DNA of 64,000 nt from Stenotrophomonas maltophilia (GCA_900113425.1 FOZF01000001.1:2005283-2069282); one strand, 5' to 3'. Shown: positions 8,813-18,367, numbered from the stretch's first letter. A program made the numbers and translations. Notes: a model not told the origin generated them from the sequence alone.

Positions 8813-9697
8813 ATGCCGTCCCACTTCGATCCCCGCCATGTGCGCCGTGCGTTCTCCCGCGCCGCCAGCAGCTACGACGCCGCCGCTGCGCTTCAGCGCG
8901 AAGTGCAGTCACGGCTGGTGGAATCGCTGGACTACCTGGAGGCACGCAGGCCCGAGGTGGTGCTGGACATCGGCGCCGGTACCGGCCATGCCAGTGCACT
9001 GATGAAAAAGCGCTGGCCGAAGGCACAAGTGATCGCGCTGGATATCGCCCTGCCGATGCTCGATCAGGCCAGGCGCCAGGCCGGATGGTGGAAGCCCTTC
9101 CAGCGCCTGTGCGCCGATGCGGCGGCATTGCCGCTGGCCGACAACAGTGTCGATGTGATCTTCAGCAATCTCTGCCTGCAATGGGTGGACGATCTGCCTG
9201 CGGTGTTCGCCGGCTTCCGCCGCGTGCTCAAGCCCGGCGGCCTGCTGTTGTGCTCGACCTTCGGGCCGGAAACCCTGATCGAGCTCAACGAAGCGTTCGC
9301 TGCTGCCGATGATCGCCCGCACGTCAGCCGTTTCGCGCAGATCGCACAGTTCGGCGACGCACTGATGATGGCCGGCTTCCGCGACCCCGTGCTGGACCGC
9401 GACCTGTTCACCCTGACCTACGAGGATCTGCCCGCCCTGATGCGCGAACTGCGGGCGATGGGCGCGACCAATGCGCGGGTGGACCGTCGGCATACGCTGA
9501 CCGGCCGCGGGCGCTTCGCCGCTGCGGCGGCCGCCTACGAGCCGATGCGCCGTGCCGATGGCACGCTGCCCAGCAGTTGGGAAGTGATCTATGCCCATGC
9601 CTGGGCACCGGACCCGGGCGCGCCGATCCGCGAAGGCGGCCACGACGTGGCCTCGGTACCGGTGTCGGCCATTCCGATCCGCCGCAAGCAGCCGTAA
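8813..9697 (+). CDS. bioC: Malonyl-ACP O-methyltransferase
   Basis: SAM-dependent enzyme that methylates malonyl-ACP, disguising it for two rounds of fatty-acid elongation. 294 residues. The N-terminus HVRRAFSRAASSYDAAA is typical of BioC. The SAM-binding motif I is VLDIGAGTGHAS, with DLPAVFAGFRRVLKPGG downstream. The chosen ATG (8813) follows the SDR stop by 11 bp; the open frame upstream is shadow. This completes bioB-F-H-SDR-C; bioA and bioD must lie elsewhere. Confidence 0.95.
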   Translation: MPSHFDPRHVRRAFSRAASSYDAAAALQREVQSRLVESLDYLEARRPEVVLDIGAGTGHASALMKKRWPKAQVIALDIALPMLDQARRQAGWWKPFQRLCADAAALPLADNSVDVIFSNLCLQWVDDLPAVFAGFRRVLKPGGLLLCSTFGPETLIELNEAFAAADDRPHVSRFAQIAQFGDALMMAGFRDPVLDRDLFTLTYEDLPALMRELRAMGATNARVDRRHTLTGRGRFAAAAAAYEPMRRADGTLPSSWEVIYAHAWAPDPGAPIREGGHDVASVPVSAIPIRRKQP

Positions 9698-9722
9698 ACG
9701 AAACGAGTCACCGGGCGGGCGC

Positions 9723-9755
9723 GCAGCGCCGGGCCATGCCTGGCGAACGCAGCGA
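9723..9755 (+). repeat. SMAG-like palindrome (degenerate)
   Basis: A GCAGCGCCGGGCCATGCCTGG-type stem followed by the common tail CGAACGCAGCGA. It sits between the convergent ends of bioC and the DUF218 gene, the usual intergenic position for these elements. Confidence 0.75.
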
Positions 9756-9762
9756 CGCGCCG

Positions 9763-10395
9763 TCAGGTATTGGCCGGCGAACTCAGCGGTGGGCGCACCA
9801 GATCGCGATGGAAGAAATAGATTTCCTGCAGCAGGAAACGCCAGCTGGTGTGGAAGCTGCGGAAGCGGGTGCTCGGCGTCGATGACGCCAGCGCATCGAT
9901 GCCCAGCGCCCGGCTCAGGCGCAGCGCGCGTGCCATGTGCAGCGGATCGCTGACGATGATCACCCGGTGCAGGTTGCGCTGGTCCATCAGCCGCTTGGCC
10001 TCGATCAGATTCTGCACGGTGTTGCGCGAGGCGGTTTCAATCAGGATCGCATCGTCCGGAACGCCGTGCTTGAGCGCATAGCGCCGCGCCACCTGCGATT
10101 CGGAGAAGCGGGCGCCGCTGCCGCCATAGCCTCCGGTGAAGATCAGCAGCGGTGCATACCGGGCCTCGTACAGGTCCAGGCCGTGACGGATGCGCTCCTC
10201 GAAGACCGGCGACGGCTTGGCGTCATAGGCGGCCGCACCGAGCACGATGATCGCATCGGCCTGGGCGGCCTGATCACGCTCTCCCACCCAGACGATCCAT
10301 GCGGTCACGCCCAGCAGCCAGATCACCAGCAGCACGAACAGCCGCCACGCCCAACCGAACAGGCCGGTACGCTCGCGGTGCCGGCCGCGGCTCAA
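9763..10395 (-). CDS. YdcF/ElyC family (DUF218) membrane-anchored protein
   Basis: 210 residues. A basic N-terminus and one membrane helix (LFVLLVIWLLGVTAWIVWVG) are followed by the DUF218 domain with ADAIIVLGAAAYDAKPSP, FTGGYGGSG and the IVVSDPLHMARALRL-like block. Relatives (SanA, ElyC, YdcF) act in envelope integrity in E. coli. Its ATG overlaps the stop of the dehydratase gene by 4 bp, so the two are co-translated. Confidence 0.88.
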   Translation of the reverse strand: MSRGRHRERTGLFGWAWRLFVLLVIWLLGVTAWIVWVGERDQAAQADAIIVLGAAAYDAKPSPVFEERIRHGLDLYEARYAPLLIFTGGYGGSGARFSESQVARRYALKHGVPDDAILIETASRNTVQNLIEAKRLMDQRNLHRVIIVSDPLHMARALRLSRALGIDALASSTPSTRFRSFHTSWRFLLQEIYFFHRDLVRPPLSSPANT

Positions 10396-11354
10396 GGCAT
10401 GCCCCAGCGCAGGGCGGGAAGATCGACGTTGCCACCGGACAGCACCAGGCCCACCCGCTGCCCGGCAAACCGTTCCGGCTGGGCCAGCACCGCTGCCAGC
10501 ACCGTCGCCGAAGACGGTTCAACCACCTGCTTGAGCACCTCCCACAGCAGGCGCATCGCAGCCAGGGTGGCGGCGTCGTCGACCACGATGACCTCCGCCC
10601 CGGCAGCACGCAGCAGCGCGAAGTTGGGCGCACCGATCAGGGTGCGCAGGCCATCGCAGACGGTATCGGGCGTGAACGCGCCCTGCCGCTCGCCGGCGGC
10701 CAGCGAGCGGGCGGTATCGTCGGCACCAGCGGGTTCGGCCAGCACCAGCCGGGTCTGCGGGCCGGCCAGCTGCAGCGCCAGCGCAGTACCGCTGGCCAGG
10801 CCACCACCGCCCACTGGTACCACCAGCACATCGAACGGCCCGTCGCCGTGCAGCAGTTCCAGCGCAGCGGTGCCCTGCCCTGCCATCACCGCTGGATCGG
10901 TATACGGGTGCACCAGGGTTGCACCGGTGTCGGCCTGCACCCTGGCGCAGGTGGCCTCACGCTCGGCAATGGTCGGCGCGCAACGCCAGAGCGTGGCTCC
11001 ATGGCGCGCGATGTTGGCCAGCTTGGCGGCGACGGCCCCTTCGGGCACCACCACATGGCAGGGAATACCCCGTGTCCGTGCCGCCAGCGCCAGGGCCGCG
11101 CCATGGTTTCCCGATGAATGGGTGACCACACCTCGCGCGGCGCGCTCGTCCGACAGCGACCAGACGGCGTTGCAGGCGCCCCGGAACTTGAAGGCGCCGC
11201 CCCGCTGCAGGTGCTCGGCCTTGAAGGCCAAGCGTGCACCGGCAAGCGAGTCGAGGGTGCGCGAGCGCAGCACCGGCGTCACACTTGCGTGCGGCGCGAT
11301 CCTCGCGGCGGCAGCCAGGACATCTTCGGCACGGGGCAACAGTGAATCGCTCAT
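10392..11354 (-). CDS. Threonine/serine dehydratase-like PLP enzyme
   Basis: 320-residue fold-type II PLP enzyme. The PLP lysine lies in GAFKFRGACNA, the substrate loop is HSSGNHGAALA and the phosphate-binding glycine loop is VGGGGLASGTA. This matches catabolic serine/threonine dehydratases and serine racemases; there is no C-terminal ACT domain, so no isoleucine feedback is expected. Its 3' end overlaps the DUF218 start. Threonine dehydratase versus serine racemase is not settled by the visible motifs. Confidence 0.88.
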   Translation of the reverse strand: MSDSLLPRAEDVLAAAARIAPHASVTPVLRSRTLDSLAGARLAFKAEHLQRGGAFKFRGACNAVWSLSDERAARGVVTHSSGNHGAALALAARTRGIPCHVVVPEGAVAAKLANIARHGATLWRCAPTIAEREATCARVQADTGATLVHPYTDPAVMAGQGTAALELLHGDGPFDVLVVPVGGGGLASGTALALQLAGPQTRLVLAEPAGADDTARSLAAGERQGAFTPDTVCDGLRTLIGAPNFALLRAAGAEVIVVDDAATLAAMRLLWEVLKQVVEPSSATVLAAVLAQPERFAGQRVGLVLSGGNVDLPALRWGMP

Positions 11355-11510
11355 GACGCAAGATTAACGTATGCCCTCGTGCTGGCGACCCCGGCACAGG
11401 TCATGCCAGCATGCAGGCCTTCGCCGCCATTCATCCTGGGTGGTGGAATTAAGGGCCGATTCAATGCCCACGCCCGAAGCTGACTGCACACCCGTTCTGG
11501 GGGGACCCAC

Positions 11511-11987
11511 ATGAAAACGCGCCTGATGCTTGCCGGTGGCCTGTTGCTGGCCCTGACCGGCTGCACCACCTACGACTATGTCGGCGGTGGCCGCAGCGGC
11601 AGCTACTACCACGGTGCGCCGTCGGTGGAGTACCGCTACCCCGCCGGCTATCCCTACAACTACGGCCCGTACTACGGAGGCTATGGCGGCTATTACGGCG
11701 GCTATGGCTACCCGTACTACTCGCGTCCGATCTATCGTCCACCGCACAACCACCGTCCGCCACCGCGTCCGCCGGGCAATGGCGAGAACCGTCCGCCGCG
11801 CCCGCCGCGCGAGAACAATGGTGGCTCACCGTGGCGGAACATGGACTCGATGCGGCGTCCGCCGCAGCCGAGCGTGCAGCGCCCGGCACCGCCGGCGCGC
11901 CCGGCGCCGGCACCGAGTGCGCCGAGGATGAACGGTTCCCCCTGGCGCAACATGGATCGTGCGACGCAGCGCACACTTGAGCGCTGA
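11511..11987 (+). CDS. Gly/Tyr/Pro-rich lipoprotein
   Basis: 158 residues. The lipoprotein signal MKTRLMLAGGLLLALTGC has lipobox LTGC. It is followed by a Gly-Tyr-rich stretch (YYGGYGGYYGGYGYPYY) and then a Pro/Arg/Asn-rich tail with a repeated GSPWRNMD motif at residues ~103 and ~142. The good ribosome site GGGGGG lies upstream of the ATG. No function is recognised. Low complexity suggests a surface or cell-wall-associated protein. It is transcribed divergently from the dehydratase. Confidence 0.8.
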   Translation: MKTRLMLAGGLLLALTGCTTYDYVGGGRSGSYYHGAPSVEYRYPAGYPYNYGPYYGGYGGYYGGYGYPYYSRPIYRPPHNHRPPPRPPGNGENRPPRPPRENNGGSPWRNMDSMRRPPQPSVQRPAPPARPAPAPSAPRMNGSPWRNMDRATQRTLER

Positions 11988-12031
11988 ACCGTCTTGCATT
12001 TCACACGGTCCAAGCGGCAATCTAAAGCGGC

Positions 12032-12193
12032 TGTGACGGCCCGCGTCACAAAGTGACACAAGCGGTATGGGCCGTCGCGGAAAGCTCTACGTCGATATCC
12101 GACAGGAACATCTGGATCCCCCCTGTTCCGGCCCTGTCGGATGTCGGCACCTCTGAAGGCAGACGGCCCCGCAATGCGGGGCCGTCTGTTTTT
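12032..12193 (+). ncRNA. Candidate structured small RNA with a six-C loop
   Basis: Three consecutive hairpins are visible. TGTGACG/CGTCACA pairs at 12032-12050. A 14-bp stem ATCCGACAGGAACA (12097-12110) pairs with TGTTC...CTGTCGGAT (12124-12142), with a 5-nt bulge and a loop containing CCCCCC (12118-12123). The third is the terminator stem at 12161-12187. C-rich loops closed by stable stems are typical of Xanthomonas small RNAs such as sX13. It could instead be the 3' UTR of the lipoprotein gene. No promoter was identified. Confidence 0.4.
12161..12193 (+). terminator. Rho-independent terminator
   Basis: The 12-bp perfect stem AGACGGCCCCGC / GCGGGGCCGTCT with loop AAT is followed by G and TTTTT (12189-12193). 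It ends the lipoprotein transcript or the candidate small RNA. Confidence 0.9.
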
Positions 12194-12212
12194 GCGGATG
12201 CCTTCCGCGAAG

Positions 12213-12249
12213 AAAAACAGGGCCGGACAGTCCCCCGACTGCCGGCCCT
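12213..12249 (-). terminator. Terminator-like hairpin on the minus strand
   Basis: AGGGCCGG A CAGTC CCCC GACTG CCGGCCCT (12219-12249). On the minus strand the stem is followed by GTTTTTCT, the pattern of an intrinsic terminator. No gene on the minus strand lies upstream within this gap, so what it would terminate is unclear (antisense transcription from the mnmG region is possible). Confidence 0.55.
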
Positions 12250-12476
12250 CTGCTCCCCCATCGTGCGCCTGTACCGGCCCCTGTTCCAATTCCGGTCACG
12301 GGCGCCTGCGGCGCCAGCCACGATGGGTGCTATTGGGTTATCTGCAAAAATCCTGCCAACTTTAGGGTCAATTTCGTCCGGCCCCGGCCTGTCCGGGCGT
12401 CCCCCTGCCGAATGGCGCTAAAATCGCCACCCCGGCACCGCCTCCGGCCGCGCCCGTCCCCATCGACTCCGCCCCC

Positions 12477-14366
12477 ATGACCCACTCCTTCCATCGTTAC
12501 GACGTCATCGTCATCGGCGGTGGCCACGCCGGCACCGAGGCCGCGCTGGCCGCGGCCCGCACCGGCGTGCGCACCCTGCTGCTGACCCACAACATCGAAA
12601 CGGTGGGTGCGATGAGCTGCAACCCGGCCATCGGTGGCATCGGCAAGGGCCATCTGGTCAAGGAGATCGACGCCCTTGGCGGGGCGATGGCGCATGCCGC
12701 CGACCACGCCGGCATCCAGTGGCGCACGCTCAATGCCTCCAAGGGTCCGGCGGTGCGCGCCACCCGCTGCCAGGCCGACCGCAACCTGTACCGCATGGCG
12801 ATCCGCGCCCTCGTCGAGGGCCAGGCCAACCTGACCGTGTTCCAGGCAGCCGTCGATGATCTGGTCATCGAGGGCGACGCCGTGCGCGGGGTGATCACCC
12901 AGACCGGCCTGCGCTTCGATGCGGAGGCCGTGGTGCTGACCGCCGGCACCTTCCTGGCCGGCAAGATCCACGTCGGTCCGACCCAGTACGCCGCCGGCCG
13001 CATGGGAGATCCGCCGGCCACCACGCTGGCCGCGCGCCTGCGCGAGCGCCCGTTCCAGGTCGACCGCCTGAAGACCGGCACGCCACCGCGCATCGATGGC
13101 CGATCGCTGGATTACAGCGTGATGGACGAGCAGCCCGGTGACACGCCGCGGCCGGTGATGTCCTTCCTCGGCTCGGTGGACGAACATCCGCAGCAGGTCA
13201 GCTGCTGGATCACCCATACCACCGAGCAGACCCATCAGATCATCCGTGATGCCCTGCACCGCTCGCCGCTGTACAGCGGCCAGATCGAAGGCATCGGCCC
13301 GCGCTACTGCCCCTCCATCGAGGACAAGGTGGTGCGCTTCGCCGAGAAGGCCAGCCACCAGATCTTCGTCGAGCCTGAGGGGCTGGGCATCGTCGAGATC
13401 TATCCCAACGGCATCTCCACCTCGCTGCCGTTCGACGTGCAGCTGGAAATGGTGCGCAGCATCCGTGGCTTCCAGAACGCGCACATCACCCGCCCCGGCT
13501 ACGCCATCGAGTACGACTTCTTCGATCCGCGCGGGTTGAAGGCTTCGCTGGAAACCAAGCTGGTCAACGGCCTGTTCTTCGCTGGCCAGATCAATGGCAC
13601 CACCGGTTATGAAGAGGCGGCCGCGCAGGGCCTGCTGGCCGGCCTCAATGCGGCCCGCCAGGTGCGTGGCCTGAATGGCTGGTGCCCGCGCCGCGACGAA
13701 GCGTATCTGGGCGTACTGGTGGATGATCTGATCACCCACGGCACCAACGAGCCGTACCGCATGTTCACCAGCCGCGCCGAGTACCGGCTGCAGCTGCGCG
13801 AGGACAACGCCGACCAGCGCCTGACCCCGGTTGGCCGCGACATGGGTCTGGTCGATGATCGGCGCTGGACGGCGTTCGAGGCCAAGCAGGCTGCCGTAGC
13901 CGCCGAGCGTGCACGGCTGGGCGCGCTGTGGGCCACCCCGGCCAACGCCCTGGGCCGCGAAGTGCAGGACACGCTGGGGGTGACCGTCAGCCGCGAAACC
14001 AACGTGCTGGACCTGATCAAGCGCCCCGAGCTGGATTACGCGCAGCTGATGCAGGTGCCTTCGCTCGGCCCGGCAGTGGCCGATGGCAAGGTGGCCGAGC
14101 AGGTCGAGATCGGCGTGAAGTACGCCGGCTACCTGGACCGCCAGCGCGACGAGATCGCGCGCCAGCAGCGGCACGAAGCAACGCCGATCGCTGAAGGCTT
14201 CGACTACACCAGCGTGCGTGGCCTGTCGGCCGAAGTGCTGCAGAAGCTGGAACGTGTACGTCCGCAGACCATCGGCCAGGCGCAGCGCATCCCCGGCATG
14301 ACGCCGGCCGCGATCTCGCTGCTGCTGGTGCACCTGGAGCGCGCTCGCCGCGGACGCGTGGCGTAA
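12477..14366 (+). CDS. mnmG: tRNA uridine-5-carboxymethylaminomethyl synthesis enzyme
   Basis: 629 residues, full length for MnmG/GidA. It is the FAD-dependent partner of MnmE that modifies U34 of tRNAs reading two-codon boxes. The N-terminal FAD motif is [41 protein letters not shown] and [17 protein letters not shown] are MnmG signatures. The C-terminal helical domain for MnmE/tRNA binding is intact ([19 protein letters not shown]). It is preceded by the structured gap and followed by a SMAG element. Confidence 0.97.
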   Translation: MTHSFHRYDVIVIGGGHAGTEAALAAARTGVRTLLLTHNIETVGAMSCNPAIGGIGKGHLVKEIDALGGAMAHAADHAGIQWRTLNASKGPAVRATRCQADRNLYRMAIRALVEGQANLTVFQAAVDDLVIEGDAVRGVITQTGLRFDAEAVVLTAGTFLAGKIHVGPTQYAAGRMGDPPATTLAARLRERPFQVDRLKTGTPPRIDGRSLDYSVMDEQPGDTPRPVMSFLGSVDEHPQQVSCWITHTTEQTHQIIRDALHRSPLYSGQIEGIGPRYCPSIEDKVVRFAEKASHQIFVEPEGLGIVEIYPNGISTSLPFDVQLEMVRSIRGFQNAHITRPGYAIEYDFFDPRGLKASLETKLVNGLFFAGQINGTTGYEEAAAQGLLAGLNAARQVRGLNGWCPRRDEAYLGVLVDDLITHGTNEPYRMFTSRAEYRLQLREDNADQRLTPVGRDMGLVDDRRWTAFEAKQAAVAAERARLGALWATPANALGREVQDTLGVTVSRETNVLDLIKRPELDYAQLMQVPSLGPAVADGKVAEQVEIGVKYAGYLDRQRDEIARQQRHEATPIAEGFDYTSVRGLSAEVLQKLERVRPQTIGQAQRIPGMTPAAISLLLVHLERARRGRVA

Positions 14367-14379
14367 CCCAGCACCGACG

Positions 14380-14414
14380 GCAGCGCCGGGCCATGCCCGG
14401 CGAGCGCAGCGGCC
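14380..14414 (+). repeat. SMAG-like palindrome
   Basis: GCAGCGCCGGGCCATGCCCGG and the tail CGAGCGCAGCGGCC, between mnmG and the carbonic anhydrase gene. Confidence 0.8.
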
Positions 14415-14456
14415 CGCGTATCATCGTCGCGATCGCCCTGATTTCCGGAGACACCG

Positions 14457-14987
14457 ATGACCCCGCTGCGCCCTTTCCGCGACAAGATGCCGGTGCTCGG
14501 CGCACGCGTATACGTCGACCCGGCGTGCACCCTCATCGGTGACGTGGAACTGGCCGATGACGTGTCGATCTGGCCGGGTACCGTCATCCGTGGCGACGTC
14601 AATTTCGTCCGCATCGGCGCCCGCACCAACGTGCAGGACGGCACCATCATCCACGTCAGCCACCACAGCCCGTACAACAAGGCCGGCCATCCGACCCTGA
14701 TCGGCGAAGGCGTGACGGTCGGCCACGGCTGCATCATCCATGCCTGCAGCATCGGCGACTACAGCCTGATCGGGATGGGTGCCTGCATCCTCGATGGCGC
14801 CCGCGTGGAGCGCCACGGCTTCGTCGGTGCCGGTGCAGTGGTGGGCCCGGGCAAGGTGGTCGGCGAAGGCGAACTCTGGCTGGGCAATCCCGCCCGCCCG
14901 GCGCGCACGCTGAGCGACAGGGAGATCGAGTCGCTGCATTACTCGGCCGACCACTACGTCCGGCTGAAGGACGAATACCTGGGCTGA
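14457..14987 (+). CDS. Gamma-carbonic anhydrase family protein
   Basis: 176 residues of left-handed beta-helix hexapeptide repeats (e.g. IWPGTVIRGDVN, VRIGARTNVQDG). The metal ligands expected in the family appear as the histidines of DGTIIHVSHH and VGHGCIIHAC. Length and sequence resemble E. coli YrdA/CaiE relatives. Carbonic anhydrase activity is not guaranteed, as many homologues are inactive. The ATG follows a GGAGACACCG ribosome site. Confidence 0.92.
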   Translation: MTPLRPFRDKMPVLGARVYVDPACTLIGDVELADDVSIWPGTVIRGDVNFVRIGARTNVQDGTIIHVSHHSPYNKAGHPTLIGEGVTVGHGCIIHACSIGDYSLIGMGACILDGARVERHGFVGAGAVVGPGKVVGEGELWLGNPARPARTLSDREIESLHYSADHYVRLKDEYLG

Positions 14988-15109
14988 GGCCCTCGACTGC
15001 AGGCGCGCTCTGCTAAAGTCTGGGCCCGACCAGGAACTGTCGAGACCCCCATGCCTGTGGTTGCCAGCCGGAGAGGACTCCAGCGCCCACAACGAAGGCC
15101 ATCGCTCTG

Positions 15110-15799
15110 ATGGCCGCACCGATGCTCGACACCTACCGCGAGGTGGTGACGCCGGAAGGCGTGCCGCTGCAGCTGCCTGCCGCAGGTCCGGTGCCACGCG
15201 CGCTGGCCTGGCTGGTCGATCTGGCCATCCGTTTCGCGATTCTTGCCGCGCTGTCGATCCCGCTGGCACTGTTGAAGGAATTCGGCACCGGCCTCTACCT
15301 GGCCCTGATGTTCCTGGTGTACTGGGCGTATCCGATCGTCTGCGAGGCGCTGTGGGGCCGCACCCCGGGCAAGCGCGCGCTGGGCCTGCGCGTGCTGGCC
15401 CGTGATGGCGCGCCGGTGGGCTGGATGGCGGCGATCACCCGCAACCTGCTGCGGACCGTCGACATGCTGCCGTTCGCCTACGCGCTGGGCCTGCTCAGCA
15501 GTCTGTTCGACGCGCATGGCCGCCGCCTGGGCGATCTGGTCGCCGGCACCGTGGTGGTGCACGCGCCGGCGCTGTACCTGCCGCCGCCGGCCACCATCGA
15601 CAGCGTGCTGGCGCCGCCGCAGCCGCTGCGGCCGGAGGAGCAGGCCGCGCTGCTGGCCTTCGCCGAGCGTGCCCCGCGGCTGGCACCGCTCCGCCAGCAG
15701 GAACTGGCTGCCATCGCCGAACCGTTGACCGGCACCCATGGCCAGGTCGGCGTGCTGCGCCTGTACGCGATGGCCAACTGGCTGCTGGGACGGCGATGA
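15110..15799 (+). CDS. RDD family membrane protein
   Basis: 229 residues. The RDD domain begins with RALAWLVDLAIRFAILAALS and includes LWGRTPGKRALGLRV and RRLGDLVAGTVVVH, with about three membrane helices, then a cytoplasmic C-terminal region. It is the first gene of a six-gene operon. Its stop overlaps the start of the SpoIIM gene (ATGA). RDD proteins next to SpoIIM/DUF4129/MoxR/DUF58 are a recurring block; some RDD proteins have been linked to ion transport. Function here is unknown. Confidence 0.9.
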   Translation: MAAPMLDTYREVVTPEGVPLQLPAAGPVPRALAWLVDLAIRFAILAALSIPLALLKEFGTGLYLALMFLVYWAYPIVCEALWGRTPGKRALGLRVLARDGAPVGWMAAITRNLLRTVDMLPFAYALGLLSSLFDAHGRRLGDLVAGTVVVHAPALYLPPPATIDSVLAPPQPLRPEEQAALLAFAERAPRLAPLRQQELAAIAEPLTGTHGQVGVLRLYAMANWLLGRR

Positions 15800-16788
15800 A
15801 GCAGGAACAGTTCGTCGCCCGCCATCAGCAGGAATGGCTGGACCTGGAGCAGTGGCTGCTGCTGCGTGCCGGCGCCTCCCGCCGTCGCCGCCGCCAGCCC
15901 GCGGCCACCACGCTGGACGACACTGCGTTTCCACAGCGTTACCGGCGGCTGTGCCAGCAGCTGGCACTGGCCCGCGAGCGGGGCTACAGCCCGCAGCTGG
16001 TGCAGCGCCTGCAACAGCTGATGCAGCAGGGCCACAGCGTGCTGTACCGGACGCCTCCCACACGCTGGCGGCGCGCGCTTGAATTCCTGGTGGCCGATTT
16101 CCCGCTGCTGGTGCGCAGCCAGGCACGCAGCATGTGGGCCGCCCTGGCGATGTTCGCGCTGCCGGCGGTGGGCTGCTTCGTGCTGGTGCAGCTCTACCCG
16201 GACCTGATCCACCAGGTGATGGACAACCGCCAGATCGCCGAAATGGAACGCATGTACGACCCGGCTGCCGAACGCCTGGGCCGCGACAGCGGCACCGACT
16301 GGATGATGTTCGGCCACTACATCATGAACAACATCAGCATCGCCCTGCGCACCTTCGCCAGTGGCCTTTTGGCCGGGCTGGGCACGCTGCTGGTGCTGTT
16401 GTTCAATGGCGTCATCATCGGCGCGGTGGCCGGCCACCTGCAGCACATCGGCCATGGTGATCCCTTCTGGCGCTTCGTGGTCGGCCACGGCGCATTCGAG
16501 CTCACCGCCATCGTCATCGCAGGCGGCGCCGGTCTGCAGCTGGGCATGAAGCTGCTGGCGCCCGGACGCCGCAGCCGCCTGGACGCACTGGTCGAAGGTG
16601 GCCGCATCGGTGCCCGGCTGTGCCTGGGCGTGGCCTTCATGTTGCTGGTCGCGGCGTTCGTGGAGGCGTTCTGGTCGTCCATTGCCGAAGTGCCGGCATG
16701 GGGCAAGTTCAGTGTGGCCGGCGTGCTGTGGGTCGGCGTGCTGCTGTGGTTGTGGCGTGGCGGACGCGGAGGCGGCGATGCGCATTGA
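15796..16788 (+). CDS. SpoIIM-family (DUF95) membrane protein
   Basis: 330 residues. A soluble N-terminal helical part (FVARHQQEWLDLEQWL) is followed by five or six membrane helices of the stage II sporulation protein M type, with FGHYIMNNISIALRTFASGLLAG and VVGHGAFELTAIVIAGGAGL. This organism does not sporulate; in Gram-negatives these proteins accompany MoxR/DUF58 genes. The gene overlaps both neighbours (4 bp with RDD, 11 bp with DUF4129), implying coupled translation. Confidence 0.92.
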   Translation: MKQEQFVARHQQEWLDLEQWLLLRAGASRRRRRQPAATTLDDTAFPQRYRRLCQQLALARERGYSPQLVQRLQQLMQQGHSVLYRTPPTRWRRALEFLVADFPLLVRSQARSMWAALAMFALPAVGCFVLVQLYPDLIHQVMDNRQIAEMERMYDPAAERLGRDSGTDWMMFGHYIMNNISIALRTFASGLLAGLGTLLVLLFNGVIIGAVAGHLQHIGHGDPFWRFVVGHGAFELTAIVIAGGAGLQLGMKLLAPGRRSRLDALVEGGRIGARLCLGVAFMLLVAAFVEAFWSSIAEVPAWGKFSVAGVLWVGVLLWLWRGGRGGGDAH

Positions 16789-18367
16789 TCGCCTGGACGT
16801 CGTGCTGCGCGCTCGCAGCGGTTGGGAAGCGATGGAGCTGGGCAGCGCGCTGACCCGCCGGCATGCGCGTGCGGTGTGGGGCAGCTGGCTGCTGGCCAGC
16901 GCACCGCTGTTCGTCATCGCCAACGCACTGGCCTGGTGGCTGGACGCGTTTGGCCTGGCCTGGCTGCTGATGTGGTGGTGCAAGCCCCTGTTCGAACGCG
17001 CGCCGCTGTATGTGCTGTCACGCGGTGTGTTTGGCGAGCCGGTCACCGCCCTGGCCGCCCTGCGGGCGCAGCGGCAGTGGGGCAACCGTGGTTTCTGGGG
17101 CTACCTGGGCTGGCGTCGCTTCAGCGTGCTGCGCAGCCTGTGCCTGCCGGTCAACCTGCTGGAGGGCAACACCGCCGAACAGCGTGGCCCGCGCCGGCGC
17201 GCGGTCGCAGCCGGCGCGGCGGGTCCGGCGCTGGTGCTGACCGTAGCCTGCATGGTGTTCGAGGGCGTACTGGTCGCAGGCGCGATCGGCGCGGTGTTCA
17301 TGTTCATCCCGTTCGAGCTGCTCTCCGATTCCTGGCGCGCGGCCTGGGACATGATCGGCAAGGACACGCCCGCCTGGGCGAAGCTGGGATTCAATCTGGC
17401 CTGCTGGCTGGCCTCCGTGCTGATCGGGCCGTTCTACGTCGGTGCCGGGTTCGGCCTGTACTTGAATCGACGTACGCAGATGGAAGCCTGGGACGTGGAG
17501 ATCGCCCTGCGCCGGCTGCGCGAACGCCTGCTGCCGGCCGCCTCGTCGCTGGCGCTGCTGCTGTGCCTGGCACTGCCGCTCGCATCCGCGCCGGTTCACG
17601 CGCAGGACGGTGACGCATCGAGCAACCGCAAGAGCGACGCGCGCCGGGCACCGCAGATCAACCCCGGCGATACACCCGCCATGATCTTCGGCGACACCCC
17701 GGTGGATACCGCGGGCTTCCGTCAGGCCGTGAGCCGCGCCTACGAGGATCCATTGCAGCGCCCGACCCGCCAGGTCACGCAGTGGAAAGCGATCGACGAG
17801 GCGGAAGAGAAAAAGGACGCACGCAAGGAACTGGAACGCGACGGCAGCAGCCAGAGCCAACGCACGTCGCGCAGCAGCAGCATCGCCTGGCTGGCGCGAT
17901 TGGCCGAATGGGGCCTGTGGGCACTGCTCGGTGCCCTCCTTCTGGTGCTGGTGCTGACTGCACGGTTGTGGCTGCCATGGCTGCGCGGCTCGGGCCGCCG
18001 CCAGGCCGCAGCGGCGCCGCATGTGGTCGAGGAGCAGGTCGAGCTGCCGGTGGTGCTGCCGCCGGACGTGGCCACCCAGGCCGGTCTGCTGTGGGACCAG
18101 GGCCGGCCGCGCCAGGCGCTGGCCCTGTTGTATCGGGCCAGCGTGCGCACGGTCAGCGAGCGTGCCGGCATCGCACTGCCTCCGGGCGCCACCGAATCGC
18201 AGTGCCTGCGTGCCTCACGACGCATGCCCGACAGCGTCGATCGTGAACTGTTCGCGCGCATCGTGCGGATGTGGCAATACGCCGCCTACGGTGGTCACCT
18301 GCCCAGCCGCGGCGATTTCGATGCGCTGGCCACGACCCTGCGCCAGCAGTACGGGTGGCAGGCATGA
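16778..18367 (+). CDS. DUF4129 domain-containing membrane protein
   Basis: 529 residues. The N-terminal half has several membrane segments (WGSWLLASAPLFVIANALAWW; LVLTVACMVFEGVLVAGAIG; GPFYVGAGFGLYLNRR). A signal-like helix near residue 250-270 is followed by a hydrophilic region, a further helix (LLGALLLVLVLTARLWLP) and the C-terminal DUF4129 domain. ATG 16778 is chosen because it begins MRIDRLDVVLRARSGW. Its stop overlaps the next ATG (ATGA). Family function is unknown; relatives resemble transglutaminase-associated membrane proteins. Confidence 0.88.
   Translation: MRIDRLDVVLRARSGWEAMELGSALTRRHARAVWGSWLLASAPLFVIANALAWWLDAFGLAWLLMWWCKPLFERAPLYVLSRGVFGEPVTALAALRAQRQWGNRGFWGYLGWRRFSVLRSLCLPVNLLEGNTAEQRGPRRRAVAAGAAGPALVLTVACMVFEGVLVAGAIGAVFMFIPFELLSDSWRAAWDMIGKDTPAWAKLGFNLACWLASVLIGPFYVGAGFGLYLNRRTQMEAWDVEIALRRLRERLLPAASSLALLLCLALPLASAPVHAQDGDASSNRKSDARRAPQINPGDTPAMIFGDTPVDTAGFRQAVSRAYEDPLQRPTRQVTQWKAIDEAEEKKDARKELERDGSSQSQRTSRSSSIAWLARLAEWGLWALLGALLLVLVLTARLWLPWLRGSGRRQAAAAPHVVEEQVELPVVLPPDVATQAGLLWDQGRPRQALALLYRASVRTVSERAGIALPPGATESQCLRASRRMPDSVDRELFARIVRMWQYAAYGGHLPSRGDFDALATTLRQQYGWQA

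Larger units (their letters stand above)
11988..12476. other. Non-coding gap with hairpins before mnmG
   Basis: 489 bp with no credible protein gene. It holds three ordered hairpins ending in a strong terminator (12032-12193, annotated as a possible small RNA), a second hairpin facing the other way (12219-12249) and then AT-richer sequence that should carry the mnmG promoter. I could not assign a confident -35/-10 pair. Confidence 0.6.

Noticed and set aside
12330-14333. 667-codon open frame antisense to mnmG
   Set aside because: It is the complementary-frame shadow of a conserved gene with complete MnmG motifs. Its translation is His/Arg/Gln-rich without any domain.
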